Shown piece after piece: positions 7,645 to 16,209 of a stretch of DNA of 64,000 bases. This DNA comes from a virus. The stretch covers positions 83,887 through 147,886 of the IMG/VR virus record IMGVR_UViG_3300020596_000011; one strand, written 5' to 3'. Position 1 is the first letter of the stretch; the number at the start of each line of letters is the position of its first letter. A program made the position numbers and the translations under genes. Under the pieces are notes generated by a model. The model saw nothing but the letters and a program-made list of their open reading frames with translations. It was not told the DNA's origin and did not search any database.

Positions 7645-10046
7645 TTGGCACCCCTGCGCCCAATCGCATGCGCAACTTCCCGAGCTTCATCCCAGTCCAC
7701 GGTCACTTCGTTGTCTGATTTTTTTAGAGAAGGCCCCTTTTGCCTAAACTGCCTAAACTTCCAGAGGTGTTCGGCATCGTGGCTCGTAGAACCTGCCTCT
7801 AATGGAACTCTGAAATGTTCCTCTGCATAGTCGTACATTGCCGACGCAACCCCTTTACGCTGGTGCTGAGGAAACACCTCTGTCTCGTAAGACATAATGT
7901 GGTCGGTGGGCTTTTTAGAAAAAATAGGCACGCCCTCTGCGTCTTCGTTATTGTCCCAATCATGGTAACCTATGCTTGCAAATCCCGCATGGTTTCCTTG
8001 CTTATCGTGGGCATTAACGTAGATGCCGCCGTGTGGGGAAGTTGTGTGAGAGAGCGTGTAACCCTCTTTTTGCCAATCCCCATTTTCACCTTTGCCCAAA
8101 GCAGCGACCCCCACTTGCCCAGCACTCTTTTTTATCTCTGGCTGCGGTTCTAGCAGCGCATTCTTTTCAGGAAGTTGTGTAGTTTGGTGTGCGGTTTTCA
8201 ACGAGCGTAGCACTGACGCGTATTTTGCAGCGGCATGCAAGACACTCGTCTCGTTTCCAAACTCTAGCTTAGCCATTGAGGAGTTTCTAGCAACACCTCC
8301 AACGCCCTTTTGCGAACTGTGGTCCGAGTGTCTGATTTTTGGATGGTCAAATGGGAAACGTATGTATCTTGAATTCGTTGTCTCTGCCTTTTCTTCCCCG
8401 TGAGGAATACCTGAATCTTTGAGTTGACTTAAAAAGGCGTCGCATTGCAGGCTGCGTGTCTTCTGAGACGCAATCGCAAAACCTTGTTTTTCAAATTCGT
8501 CAGGTTGGAGCCCTTGGATGTACGCATGAGCGGAAGGAAGATCAGGAAAGCTTTCGGTGACCCCCTTTTTATTAGAAACTTTCACGGGTTTGTTTACGTG
8601 CTCCTCGAGCCAAATACTACGGGAGACGCCCAAAGGACGGTCCGCCGGTGTGAGCGGAACGTGAGTAATATGCAAAGGCTTACCCAAAAGTGCGTCTTTT
8701 TTGTGCGGGTGGCTGTTCCTCACGGAATAGTAATTTGACATTGCGCGAAGTTTTTGCAAGCCCGTGCCTGCTTTGTTCAAATCTTTCGCCCAAACAATCG
8801 GAGGTTTTAGTGGGTCGCCCTGCACAACTTTTCGCGTTTTCCCGTCCATCGTAGGCTCTGGTAAATCTTTCGCATTTAATTTAGACCAAACCCGTTTCGC
8901 TGCGTTTGACGTTTTGCCGGTATCTGACGCAAGGCCGCCGTAATGATCTGCTAACTTTTGATAAACTTTTTGTCCTAGACCCTTACCCCTGTGAGGCTTG
9001 TCTATGAAGGAATGAGACATATGCATCCCATCGTGGCTTTTGTCGTGAAATTCCGAGTGGTCGACTAAAAATTTCCCAACCGTTTTGTTTTCGTGATGTA
9101 ATTCCCAGTAGTGTCTTTTGGAAGTCCCCCGCTCTCCTGGTTCAGTCCAGTTTCTGTGATGGAGTGTATACCCGTTCCCAATTTCATGCATCGTGAGCCC
9201 TTGAGCGTCTTCAGCTTTGTTGAGCTTCTCGCCGTTCATTTTGGGAAACATTTTCAGTATCAGATTGTGTTTTGCAGCGACGTGAAGGTTTTCTAGGATT
9301 TCTTTCGGTAAACGCGCATTCACACTAAACCACTTAAAGCCTAGAGCTTCCTTGTCAGGGTCGTTTTCGTTTGTTATTTTTTGCGGGACTTTCTCTAGTT
9401 CAACTAAAAACGCCTTGACCACTTTGCCGTTAGGTGTTTTGCACCTCAATTTAGCGTCTGTAATTTCAGCTAAGTCTTGTATGCCTGTCTCTTCCCTAAA
9501 TTCCCTTATTGCGCCTTTTTCAAAATCTTCGCCGTTTTCGACGTGTCCGCCAGGAAAGGTCCACTTTTTATTGTCGTTTCTTTTCATCATGAGAAGCTTA
9601 TTATCCGCTTTCACTGCAAGACACGCCACGCGGTTACTTTCCGATTTCCACAGGCGGGTAGACTTCTTGACAGGCTCCGTCGAGTAATCCTCAATTTCGC
9701 TTTGATGGACACGTTCAGGGTGACCGCCTAAAGTGTAGAAATTACCGCCGCCTTCTTGGAGACTTTTTCCATTGTCTACGATTTGAAGCACTGGATACCA
9801 CAAGCCCTTGTACTTCGCTGTGTGCCCTTTGGGAGCCTTGTTTGCATTTGCTTTAGCTCGTGCAATTGCGTCTGCAAGGCTTTTTGCAAGTGCCGGATAA
9901 GACTTTGTTAACTGCGTGGCAGTGCTCATTGCGCTTTTTGCGAGACGGCTATCGCCGAGCTTAAGAGCCTCCTCTGCAATTTTGAGGGCTTCGCTAAAAG
10001 CTTTTAAAGCGTTTTGTTGAATTTGGGTAAGTGGTTGTTTTTGCAT
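7641..10046 (-). CDS. Multidomain Nudix hydrolase plus two GNAT acetyltransferases
   Basis: The ATG at 10046 (GAGGGG upstream) gives 801 residues; the open frame further upstream lies in the promoter region. Residues 10-70 are an Ala/Lys helical segment. A Nudix box (GGHVENGEDFEKG, then REFREETGI, 166-189) has all catalytic Glu residues. A first GNAT-like domain carries KPHRGKGLGQKVYQKL and a second, near 660-770, has VFPQHQRKGVASAMYDYAEEHF; both match the acetyl-CoA-binding Q/RxxGxG/A motif. The region between is unassigned. Nudix enzymes cleave nucleoside diphosphates linked to another group; GNATs acetylate amines. Which substrates are used here is unknown. Frequent KKS/WKS dipeptides resemble those of the virion proteins at 53-64 kb. 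Confidence 0.75.
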   Translation of the reverse strand: MQKQPLTQIQQNALKAFSEALKIAEEALKLGDSRLAKSAMSTATQLTKSYPALAKSLADAIARAKANANKAPKGHTAKYKGLWYPVLQIVDNGKSLQEGGGNFYTLGGHPERVHQSEIEDYSTEPVKKSTRLWKSESNRVACLAVKADNKLLMMKRNDNKKWTFPGGHVENGEDFEKGAIREFREETGIQDLAEITDAKLRCKTPNGKVVKAFLVELEKVPQKITNENDPDKEALGFKWFSVNARLPKEILENLHVAAKHNLILKMFPKMNGEKLNKAEDAQGLTMHEIGNGYTLHHRNWTEPGERGTSKRHYWELHHENKTVGKFLVDHSEFHDKSHDGMHMSHSFIDKPHRGKGLGQKVYQKLADHYGGLASDTGKTSNAAKRVWSKLNAKDLPEPTMDGKTRKVVQGDPLKPPIVWAKDLNKAGTGLQKLRAMSNYYSVRNSHPHKKDALLGKPLHITHVPLTPADRPLGVSRSIWLEEHVNKPVKVSNKKGVTESFPDLPSAHAYIQGLQPDEFEKQGFAIASQKTRSLQCDAFLSQLKDSGIPHGEEKAETTNSRYIRFPFDHPKIRHSDHSSQKGVGGVARNSSMAKLEFGNETSVLHAAAKYASVLRSLKTAHQTTQLPEKNALLEPQPEIKKSAGQVGVAALGKGENGDWQKEGYTLSHTTSPHGGIYVNAHDKQGNHAGFASIGYHDWDNNEDAEGVPIFSKKPTDHIMSYETEVFPQHQRKGVASAMYDYAEEHFRVPLEAGSTSHDAEHLWKFRQFRQKGPSLKKSDNEVTVDWDEAREVAHAIGRRGAK

Positions 10047-10073
10047 AGGCCCCTCAAAAAGGTGTATAATCAA

Positions 10074-10082
10074 CATTTTATC
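10074..10082 (-). promoter_or_regulatory. Minus-strand GATAAAATG promoter of the Nudix/ART/thyX operon
   Basis: Read on the minus strand, GATAAAATG lies about 28 bases before the start at 10046. It mirrors the plus-strand CGTAAAAT 11 bases away, so the two form a divergent promoter pair. Confidence 0.45.
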
Positions 10083-10092
10083 GCAACAGGTC

Positions 10093-10099
10093 GTAAAAT
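10093..10099 (+). promoter_or_regulatory. GTAAAAT-type promoter of the second fibre gene
   Basis: GTAAAAT lies 34 bases before the ATG at 10133; TCAACA at 18 bases upstream is a weak -35 candidate. Confidence 0.5.
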
Positions 10100-10132
10100 A
10101 CAACTGACAAACTAAGCTTGAGGGGCAAAACA

Positions 10133-12511
10133 ATGGCCGGAACTATTAGTCACGCATCGCTCGCGTCACTTGGGTCTTTACATAACGCACGCGTCGATCT
10201 GGTCTCAGGTGCTCCCGCTGGGTCGCCTCTTTACATTGGCCAAACTGCGTGGGACCAAGTCAACTCCCGCTTTTACATAGCGGTCGGTACCAATCCCGGA
10301 GACTGGGTGACTACTTCTATACCCGACGCGGTCTCCGTAGCTGACACCGCAACGGTTAACCTAACCCTTTCGAGCGGTTTATTATCGGCGGACGTCATAG
10401 AGGCAGCACTTTCGCTGCTCTCGACGCAGATCAGCGACTTTACGGCTGCGGTTACCACTAACAGTGACGTCGCGCAGAACACCGCCAAGCGTCACGAGAG
10501 CTTGACCATTCCTGCGTCTCACACCCCGACTAGTATTGTCAACGGGTTAGAGCTTAATTTCATCAACCAAACTTTAAAGCTTTCTCAAAACCTTTCGACC
10601 GCAGGTTCTCCCATTTTTCAGGGCGCTACTCTCTCTACCCTGAGTACAGGTTTACTCCATGCAAACTCTTCGGGTGTTTTGTCCTCCTCTTTAGGAGTAA
10701 ATGCGGATATTTCAGCTTCCGCTGCAATTGCAGGGACTAAGATTGCGCCCAACTTTGGATCTCAGACCGTACAAACCTCGGGACCCATTTTAGGGCAGAA
10801 CTTTAACATCCAAGCGGGACAGACAGTCGTTACGCTTTTCCCAGACGCATTAGCCATTCAAATCGGTCAGTCAGCCACCCCCAAGGTTATTCAAATTGGT
10901 GGACCAAACGACATTGTGCAGATTCAGGGCAGCGCAATTATTAACCAAACCACAAACACATCGTCGAGAGACTCGACCGTGGTGATCAACCAGGGCGGCC
11001 TTGCGGGGTCAAGCGGGCAGGCAGGGCTTTACATTGAAGAAGCTGCGGTTGCTCTACTCCCAGCCACTACGAGCAATTGGCAGTCCGCCAATATTGTCAG
11101 AATGGCGATGGCTTCTACAGGAGCTATCACCGTAGGTAGCTTGGTAAATGTGCTAGGATTTAGCAACGCCCAAAACAACGGGACTTTTCCTGTGACGTCC
11201 GTCTCAGCAAACGTCTTCATTGAGATTGACAATGCTCTGAGAACCGACGCTGCTTTAGATGAAGCCAGTGCGTCTGCCACCGTGACCAACCCAGATTCAG
11301 CTAAAGGCTACGCCCGCATCTCGGCTGATAGAGCCTCTTGGGAATTCCAACCTTCTGGAGTTTCCGGACAGTTCATTTTTACCCCTGGCGCTTCTACTTT
11401 TACGTTTAACCAAGGCGTAAACTCCGCAGACGCCGTGTCTTTTTCTTCTCTGGCTCTCACAGGCGCGGGTACGGCTCTCTCTGTTACCAACAACTCGAGT
11501 CTGCTAGGCGACGTTGTGCTCGGGGTCGATAACACTAAAACGCTAGTCGTAAACTCGACAATTGCTTCCAATCTGTCTTTGGGCACGGGCTACAATATTA
11601 CGCTATCTAACACGGGTCGGCTCGACGCACCTTTGGATCTCAATCTAGGCACCGTGAACGCCACGGTCGTAAATTTAGGGAGCGCTGGTACGGCTGTCAC
11701 TCTGGCAAGTTTGACGGACGGTGTAGTGCTGTCTAGCAGCGGGGGTGTTCTTTCTTCTGGGCAAATCGTAAACACTAACGTATCTAACTTAGCAGCAATA
11801 GCTTACTCAAAGCTTGCTCTTTCTAACTCTCTAGTCAATGCAGATATTAATGCTTCAGCAGCTATCGCTTACTCTAAGCTTGCTCTTTCCAACTCTCTAG
11901 TCAATGCAGATATTAATGCTTCAGCAGCTATCGCTTACTCTAAGCTTGCTCTTTCCAACTCTCTAGTAAATGCGGACGTTGCTCCGAGTGCAGCTATTGC
12001 TTACTCCAAGCTTGCTTTAACAAACTCTCTAGTCAATGCGGATATTGATGCTTCAGCAGCAATAGCTTACTCAAAGCTTGCTCTTTCCAACTCTCTAGTC
12101 AATGCAGATATTAATGCTTCAGCGGCTATAGCCGGAACAAAGATTGCACCTGACTTTGGCGCACAAACGGTAACCACGACAGGTCTTACTCAAAGTGGCT
12201 CGTCGCGCATAACGGGCGCCGTGTACAGGTCCGTGGTTGCCACGCGGACGGCAAACTACTCTATCGCCGCAAACGACTACGTTGTGAAGACGGATAGTAC
12301 AAGCGGAACCTTTACGGTGACGCTGCCGAGTGCCGTCATAGAGGAAGGACGAGTTGTGTTTTTGAAGGACGTGTCAGATTCTTGGGGTGTCGCACCTATT
12401 TCGATTACAGCTACCGCGGGACTAGTCGGTGGACTTTCAACGTTTGTAGGAGACGCGGACAGGCAGTCGCTTCAGTTCATTAGTGACGGTGCGAATTGGC
12501 TTATTCTGTGA
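10133..12511 (+). CDS. Tail fibre / appendage protein with 22-residue repeats
   Basis: ATG at 10133 follows GAGGGG by eight bases (an in-frame TTG at 10118 is less likely). The 792-residue protein begins MAGTISHASLASLGSLHNARVDLVSG, has a beta-rich Ser/Thr/Ala shaft, five perfect-spaced 22-residue repeats (AAIAYSKLALSNSLVNADI) at about residues 554-663, and ends in a compact cap (VVKTDSTSGTFTVTLPSAVI ... GANWLIL) comparable to the cap of the fibre at 1-2008. The IQIGQS phrase is shared with that fibre, with a 20-base stretch identical in DNA. Expected role: trimeric fibre of the virion. It converges on a small minus gene with an 11-base overlap. Confidence 0.85.
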   Translation: MAGTISHASLASLGSLHNARVDLVSGAPAGSPLYIGQTAWDQVNSRFYIAVGTNPGDWVTTSIPDAVSVADTATVNLTLSSGLLSADVIEAALSLLSTQISDFTAAVTTNSDVAQNTAKRHESLTIPASHTPTSIVNGLELNFINQTLKLSQNLSTAGSPIFQGATLSTLSTGLLHANSSGVLSSSLGVNADISASAAIAGTKIAPNFGSQTVQTSGPILGQNFNIQAGQTVVTLFPDALAIQIGQSATPKVIQIGGPNDIVQIQGSAIINQTTNTSSRDSTVVINQGGLAGSSGQAGLYIEEAAVALLPATTSNWQSANIVRMAMASTGAITVGSLVNVLGFSNAQNNGTFPVTSVSANVFIEIDNALRTDAALDEASASATVTNPDSAKGYARISADRASWEFQPSGVSGQFIFTPGASTFTFNQGVNSADAVSFSSLALTGAGTALSVTNNSSLLGDVVLGVDNTKTLVVNSTIASNLSLGTGYNITLSNTGRLDAPLDLNLGTVNATVVNLGSAGTAVTLASLTDGVVLSSSGGVLSSGQIVNTNVSNLAAIAYSKLALSNSLVNADINASAAIAYSKLALSNSLVNADINASAAIAYSKLALSNSLVNADVAPSAAIAYSKLALTNSLVNADIDASAAIAYSKLALSNSLVNADINASAAIAGTKIAPDFGAQTVTTTGLTQSGSSRITGAVYRSVVATRTANYSIAANDYVVKTDSTSGTFTVTLPSAVIEEGRVVFLKDVSDSWGVAPISITATAGLVGGLSTFVGDADRQSLQFISDGANWLIL
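11792..12121 (+). repeat. Five tandem 66-bp repeats in the fibre gene
   Basis: Five in-frame copies of 66 bp encode AAIAYSKLALSNSLVNADI plus a variable end (NAS, APS, DAS). The first copies are nearly identical in DNA, indicating recent expansion; a degenerate unit (AAIAGTKIAP) follows, and a similar one occurs near 10720. Confidence 0.9.
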
Positions 12512-12665
12512 CGAGTGTAGCTTCGACTGGCTGAGCACTTACCAAGGCTTCAAGCACTTGCAAGGCTTCAATGATAATTTCATGATCCTTTCGCGTACCT
12601 GAAAAATTAGCTGTTGCTTGTCCTACTACTTTGAGGGCGTCTACTGCGGTCATTGCTACGGTCAT
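12501..12665 (-). CDS. Small acidic helical protein, 54 aa
   Basis: ATG at 12665 has TAGGAG six bases upstream. The product (MTVAMTAVDALKVVGQATAN...) ends EATLVTE. Its last 11 bases overlap the end of the convergent fibre gene. Function unknown; it shares the transcription unit of the zinc-ribbon gene before it. Confidence 0.6.
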   Translation of the reverse strand: MTVAMTAVDALKVVGQATANFSGTRKDHEIIIEALQVLEALVSAQPVEATLVTE

Positions 12666-12674
12666 GTAATTCTC

Positions 12675-12878
12675 CTAAAGAATTGGGTGGTTAGAAATCG
12701 TTTGTACCTTGGGGCTATTGCACTTTTTGCAGTAGAAATTACCAGCACTCTCAAAAGACCCTGAACATGTGTGACACTTTCGCACCTTAATCAAGATTAA
12801 GGGCAGTCCTACCATAGCACGCGCTTGGTTTTGCTGTTCAAGATGCTTTTTTTCACGCTGTAACATTACTTTAATCAT
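12675..12878 (-). CDS. Small zinc-ribbon protein
   Basis: ATG at 12878 with TAGGAG upstream. The 67-residue product has a basic N-terminal helix and two CxxC knuckles (CHTC and CKKC, 12 residues apart), a treble-clef/zinc-ribbon arrangement used for nucleic-acid or protein binding. A role is not evident from context; it lies between two fibre modules. Confidence 0.65.
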   Translation of the reverse strand: MIKVMLQREKKHLEQQNQARAMVGLPLILIKVRKCHTCSGSFESAGNFYCKKCNSPKVQTISNHPIL

Positions 12879-12941
12879 ACAAAAACTCCTAAATAAATAA
12901 TAAAGCAGAGAGAGGAATTTGGCAAGCCTTTCTCGTTTTAA

Positions 12942-12954
12942 CCTATCGGCTAGG
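12942..12954. repeat. Left arm of 13-bp inverted repeat around the fibre cassette
   Basis: CCTATCGGCTAGG here is the exact reverse complement of CCTAGCCGATAGG at 19955-19967. Each arm is itself partly palindromic (CCTA-N5-TAGG), as many recombinase sites are. It lies outside the cassette's promoter. Confidence 0.6.
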
Positions 12955-12970
12955 CGGTCACGGACTTGAG

Positions 12971-12977
12971 GTAAAAT
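12971..12977 (+). promoter_or_regulatory. GTAAAAT-type promoter of the fibre cassette
   Basis: GTAAAAT with a preceding GAG; the next gene begins 173 bases downstream, leaving a long leader. No clear -35 was seen. Confidence 0.45.
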
Positions 12978-12987
12978 TTAACTAGAA

Positions 12988-13088
12988 CCTGTCCTCCCTG
13001 CTTTTGCAGAGTCGCGCAGATTCTGAAAAGTACTTGCCCATAGAGCAGGGAAAAGTAGGAGCTATACGCTCTGAACAGTAGGGACGGG
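12988..13088 (+). ncRNA. Structured leader RNA, three-way junction
   Basis: Pairings visible by eye: P1 CCTGTCC (12988-12994) with GGACGGG (13082-13088), one G-U; P2 TCCCTGC (12995-13001) with GCAGGGA (13045-13051); P3 GGAGC (13058-13062) with GCTCT (13068-13072) around a five-base loop. P1 encloses P2 and P3, giving a compact three-way junction. It starts about 11 bases after the GTAAAAT box. No known riboswitch consensus was matched. It could be a cis-regulatory leader or a small RNA. Confidence 0.5.
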
Positions 13089-13114
13089 TTTACAAAAACC
13101 TAAACAGAATAACC

Positions 13115-13133
13115 GTTAAACTTTTAGTTTAAC
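13115..13133 (+). promoter_or_regulatory. Perfect hairpin ahead of the cassette's first start codon
   Basis: GTTAAAC (13115-13121) and GTTTAAC (13127-13133) form a 7-bp stem with a TTTTA loop, ending seven bases before the GAGGTG ribosome-binding site. There is no following T-run, so it is more likely to affect translation or RNA stability than to terminate. Confidence 0.45.
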
Positions 13134-13149
13134 AATATTGAGGTGTTAA

Positions 13150-14418
13150 TTGTCATATCAAGGACGGAAACCCGCGCTTCTCTCGTTACGTACAGGTGAG
13201 CTTGTGCTACCAAAAGCTGCGGATATCTCGCTGGCTACAGGTACGTCAAACAATTTAAATATCCCCGCGTCTACCAGTAACTCGTACATCCGGTTTACAC
13301 TCACTGGCGAATCCGTGCTCACCGGTGTCGTGGCTCCTACAGCGCCTTACGCAAGCGGTAAGCTGTACGTGTTTACCAACGCGGGCGTCGGTTTGACAAT
13401 CACTTTGAACAACGAAGATATCAACTCAAACGCTGGTAACCGCTTTATCACCGGGACAGGAAATGACCTCACTATTGCTGAAGGTGCTTCTGTCTTTGCA
13501 ATCTACGACGACGGCGCATCGCGCTGGCGTATCGTGGGCGGCTCCGGCTCCGGTTCTGGCTCAGGTACTTTCAAAAACTACTATTCTGTTTGGTTTGACT
13601 CGACCAAAAATATTCCGAGCACAAGCAACGGTACCGTGTCCGCTGCGGGTAACCGCACTGCAACTGACGTTCAGTGGGCTTCGACGAACACTTCGGACAT
13701 CAGCGTAATACGCTCAGCAATCACGCCGCTTCGGGGAAGGTACTCATACATCTTTCAGGGTACTACGGCAAACGCAGCGGGAACTACATTCGTTGAATCG
13801 CCTACCTTTACATTAGACAATGTAGACCGAGCGACCTCAACTCTCTTACAGCCGATGTACATATCGTTTGAGTACAATGGTGTTGGCGCTGATGGAGATA
13901 ACGATCTTATCTTAGTCAGATACAACTCCGCTGGTACGTTCGGATCTGTTCAAACTATTTTTACTGCCGCTGGGCAAAGTGCCACAGCAACGCCCGGCGC
14001 TCGAATCTTGTCAGCGGGTCCTCGGTTTTTTGGGTATGTTCCTGCGGGGATTACTGCAAACGTGGGCGATAAATTCGCTGTGCGGTTTAGAAACCTTGCG
14101 GCGGCTTCAGTCGGCTTAAGAATTACAGGCTTCTACACGGGGCCTAACGCCGACATCGGCTCTACTTCGCAACGGTTTGTCGGTGATAAAGAATTTGCCG
14201 ACCGGTTGGTTGCACGGGAAGGAACAACAGTTCCACAGCAACTCGATATCGGCTCTACGACCACAATACTCGCAGGAGAAACAAGAATCGTCGGGCGCTT
14301 GGACATAGCTTCTGGGACAACTATTAACCTTGCGGCGGCTGACAGCTATCTCGTAACTGCCGGACCGATTACAGGACCTGGGACTTTAAGCGGACCGGGC
14401 GTTATCATAAGCGTTTAA
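13150..14418 (+). CDS. Tail fibre / receptor-binding protein, first gene of cassette
   Basis: TTG start with GAGGTG five bases upstream; no ATG fits. 422 residues: an N-terminal beta domain (residues 1-135) ending in DDGASRWRIVGG, a Gly-Ser hinge (GSGSGSGTF), a central domain of about 190 residues (YSVWFDSTKNIPS to FYTGPN) and a short C-terminal beta repeat (TTILAGETRIVGRLDIASGT). The central domain is similar to residues about 195-375 of the 831-residue protein at 17455-19950, including LxxVRYNSxG and PxF/VPxxI phrases, so both may bind the same class of ligand. Expected on the virion surface. Confidence 0.75.
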   Translation: MSYQGRKPALLSLRTGELVLPKAADISLATGTSNNLNIPASTSNSYIRFTLTGESVLTGVVAPTAPYASGKLYVFTNAGVGLTITLNNEDINSNAGNRFITGTGNDLTIAEGASVFAIYDDGASRWRIVGGSGSGSGSGTFKNYYSVWFDSTKNIPSTSNGTVSAAGNRTATDVQWASTNTSDISVIRSAITPLRGRYSYIFQGTTANAAGTTFVESPTFTLDNVDRATSTLLQPMYISFEYNGVGADGDNDLILVRYNSAGTFGSVQTIFTAAGQSATATPGARILSAGPRFFGYVPAGITANVGDKFAVRFRNLAAASVGLRITGFYTGPNADIGSTSQRFVGDKEFADRLVAREGTTVPQQLDIGSTTTILAGETRIVGRLDIASGTTINLAAADSYLVTAGPITGPGTLSGPGVIISV

Positions 14419-14436
14419 CTTTTAAGGAGAAAATCT

Positions 14437-16209
14437 GTGTCTTTTATACCAAACTTAACAAGCTCCCCGTCCCTCGCGGTAGACGGACTTGCGGGTACTT
14501 CTGCAAGTGCTCCTGTAGCCTTCCCAGCCGGATTCACCGGCGTAGGAGCTATACCGTTTGCTGCCGCTGACGCAGCGCTGACCATGACTGTCGCAGTGCA
14601 TGGGTCTCTAGTGTCTATGACGCCCACAGCTACAAGAATTATTACTCTAGCTTCAACGGGAGTTGCTACAGGTTTTCCTGTAATGATCATCAATAATAGC
14701 GCAACGTTTAGTATCACGATCAATGCCTCGGGTGGTACGCAAATCACGGTATGCGGCCCTTCCACTAGTATCAGTCTTTATTCAAACACTGCTGCACCAA
14801 CGTTAAACACGCAGTGGAGCATTGCAAACGGCGGCGCGTTTCTGCTTTCAGGTAACAGTGTCGGCGCTGCGATTACGCTTGGAACTAATGACAACTTTGA
14901 TCTGAATCTCAGAACAAATGGAGTTGTCGGACTGACGTTAAGTACTGCGGGCGCTGTTACGATGGGATTCACCCCGTCAACAAACATAACGCACCGAGTA
15001 AACGGCAGGGAGCTTAGACTTATAGGCCCTACTGGCGACCCAGCCTTCTTTCAAACAGACCAAGCAACGAATAACGCAGGTAAAAGGTGGCGCTTCGGGC
15101 ATACTGGCGGAATCGCAGGTTTTAACAGTTTCGATTTACAGAACGAAACAGATAACATCATTGCATTTTCGGCTTCGAGCGCAGGCGCTGTTACGATGGG
15201 GGCTAGCGCAGCAGTGGGATTGAAGCACTCGCTGATTGGGAACAACGTGCTTGTCCTTGGAGATGGCGGCACCGTTGACTTTAAAAACAGGGCAGAGACA
15301 ACAACGTTTATGTCGATACAGACGACGACCGGCGCTGTTACGATTGGGCCACCGGTCAATCTGAATTACAACGGAACAGCACACAGTATTGCGGGCGGAT
15401 TGAGAGTTGCTACTCCGACTTCGCCGAGTACCGACCAAGCTTACTCGTTCAACCTGACAGCTAACTCGCTTGGTGATAATGCAACGCATACTCGCACCAA
15501 CACGGCAAACGGTGGTGTAAGATTCATTTTAAATCCCAGAACATCGGACAATGATTCCTGCTTTAATATACAGACAACACCTGCCGGAAGCTCGCTTGCG
15601 ACAAGTCCCGACAAAACGGTTTTTGCTGTAACCGCAGCAGGCTCTGTTACGCTGGGGCCTTCTGCTGGTCTCGCGGGCTTTCACCTTATCCGAAACACCT
15701 CGACAACGTCGTCAACTTTATACCTAAGTAACAGCAGCACTAGTACATCGTCAGATACGCACTACAGTCTGATATGTGAAAAAGGTTCAACAACTGTTTC
15801 GACTTCACAGAACTACATCTTGTTTCAAGCCAACGCTGGCGCAAGCCTAAACGGCAAAATCAACGGTAACGGCGCTAACAGTGCCGCCTTCGGCTCAACG
15901 TCTGATAGCAGAGTAAAAGAGAACGTAGCTGATATGGAACCAATGCTCGCAAACATGGTTGCACTGAGACCTGTTACGTTTGACTATATCCAAACTGCGT
16001 CAACAAGCGCCGGTGAAGGCGTCGGCTTTATTGCTCAAGAAATGGAAGTAATATTTCCAGACGCAGTGAGCGAAGACGGCAACGGCTTTAAGCAGATTAG
16101 CGGTTGGGACAAAACAACGGCTCGGCTTGTCAAAGCTCTGCAAGAACTATCAGCTAAAAATGACGCACTAGAAGCTAGACTAGCAACATTAGAAGGAATA
16201 ACCCTATGA
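14437..16209 (+). CDS. Tail fibre with C-terminal S74 intramolecular chaperone
   Basis: GTG start, with AAGGAG eight bases upstream. 590 residues. N-terminus MSFIPNLTSSPSLAVDGLAG is shared with the next two proteins. The beta-rich middle carries AGAVTMG repeats. The C-terminal about 100 residues are a peptidase S74 domain: SDSRVKENV (Ser489, Lys494), VTFDYI, GVGFIAQEMEVIFPDAV, and a terminal coiled coil (LVKALQELSAKNDALEARLATLE). S74 domains trimerise the fibre and then cleave themselves off before the Ser of the SDxR motif. Confidence 0.9.
   Translation: MSFIPNLTSSPSLAVDGLAGTSASAPVAFPAGFTGVGAIPFAAADAALTMTVAVHGSLVSMTPTATRIITLASTGVATGFPVMIINNSATFSITINASGGTQITVCGPSTSISLYSNTAAPTLNTQWSIANGGAFLLSGNSVGAAITLGTNDNFDLNLRTNGVVGLTLSTAGAVTMGFTPSTNITHRVNGRELRLIGPTGDPAFFQTDQATNNAGKRWRFGHTGGIAGFNSFDLQNETDNIIAFSASSAGAVTMGASAAVGLKHSLIGNNVLVLGDGGTVDFKNRAETTTFMSIQTTTGAVTIGPPVNLNYNGTAHSIAGGLRVATPTSPSTDQAYSFNLTANSLGDNATHTRTNTANGGVRFILNPRTSDNDSCFNIQTTPAGSSLATSPDKTVFAVTAAGSVTLGPSAGLAGFHLIRNTSTTSSTLYLSNSSTSTSSDTHYSLICEKGSTTVSTSQNYILFQANAGASLNGKINGNGANSAAFGSTSDSRVKENVADMEPMLANMVALRPVTFDYIQTASTSAGEGVGFIAQEMEVIFPDAVSEDGNGFKQISGWDKTTARLVKALQELSAKNDALEARLATLEGITL

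Noticed and set aside
11792-12121. CRISPR-like array
   Set aside because: Repeats are in-frame coding units without spacers; the same holds for the 84-bp units at 61778-62785. No cas genes are present.
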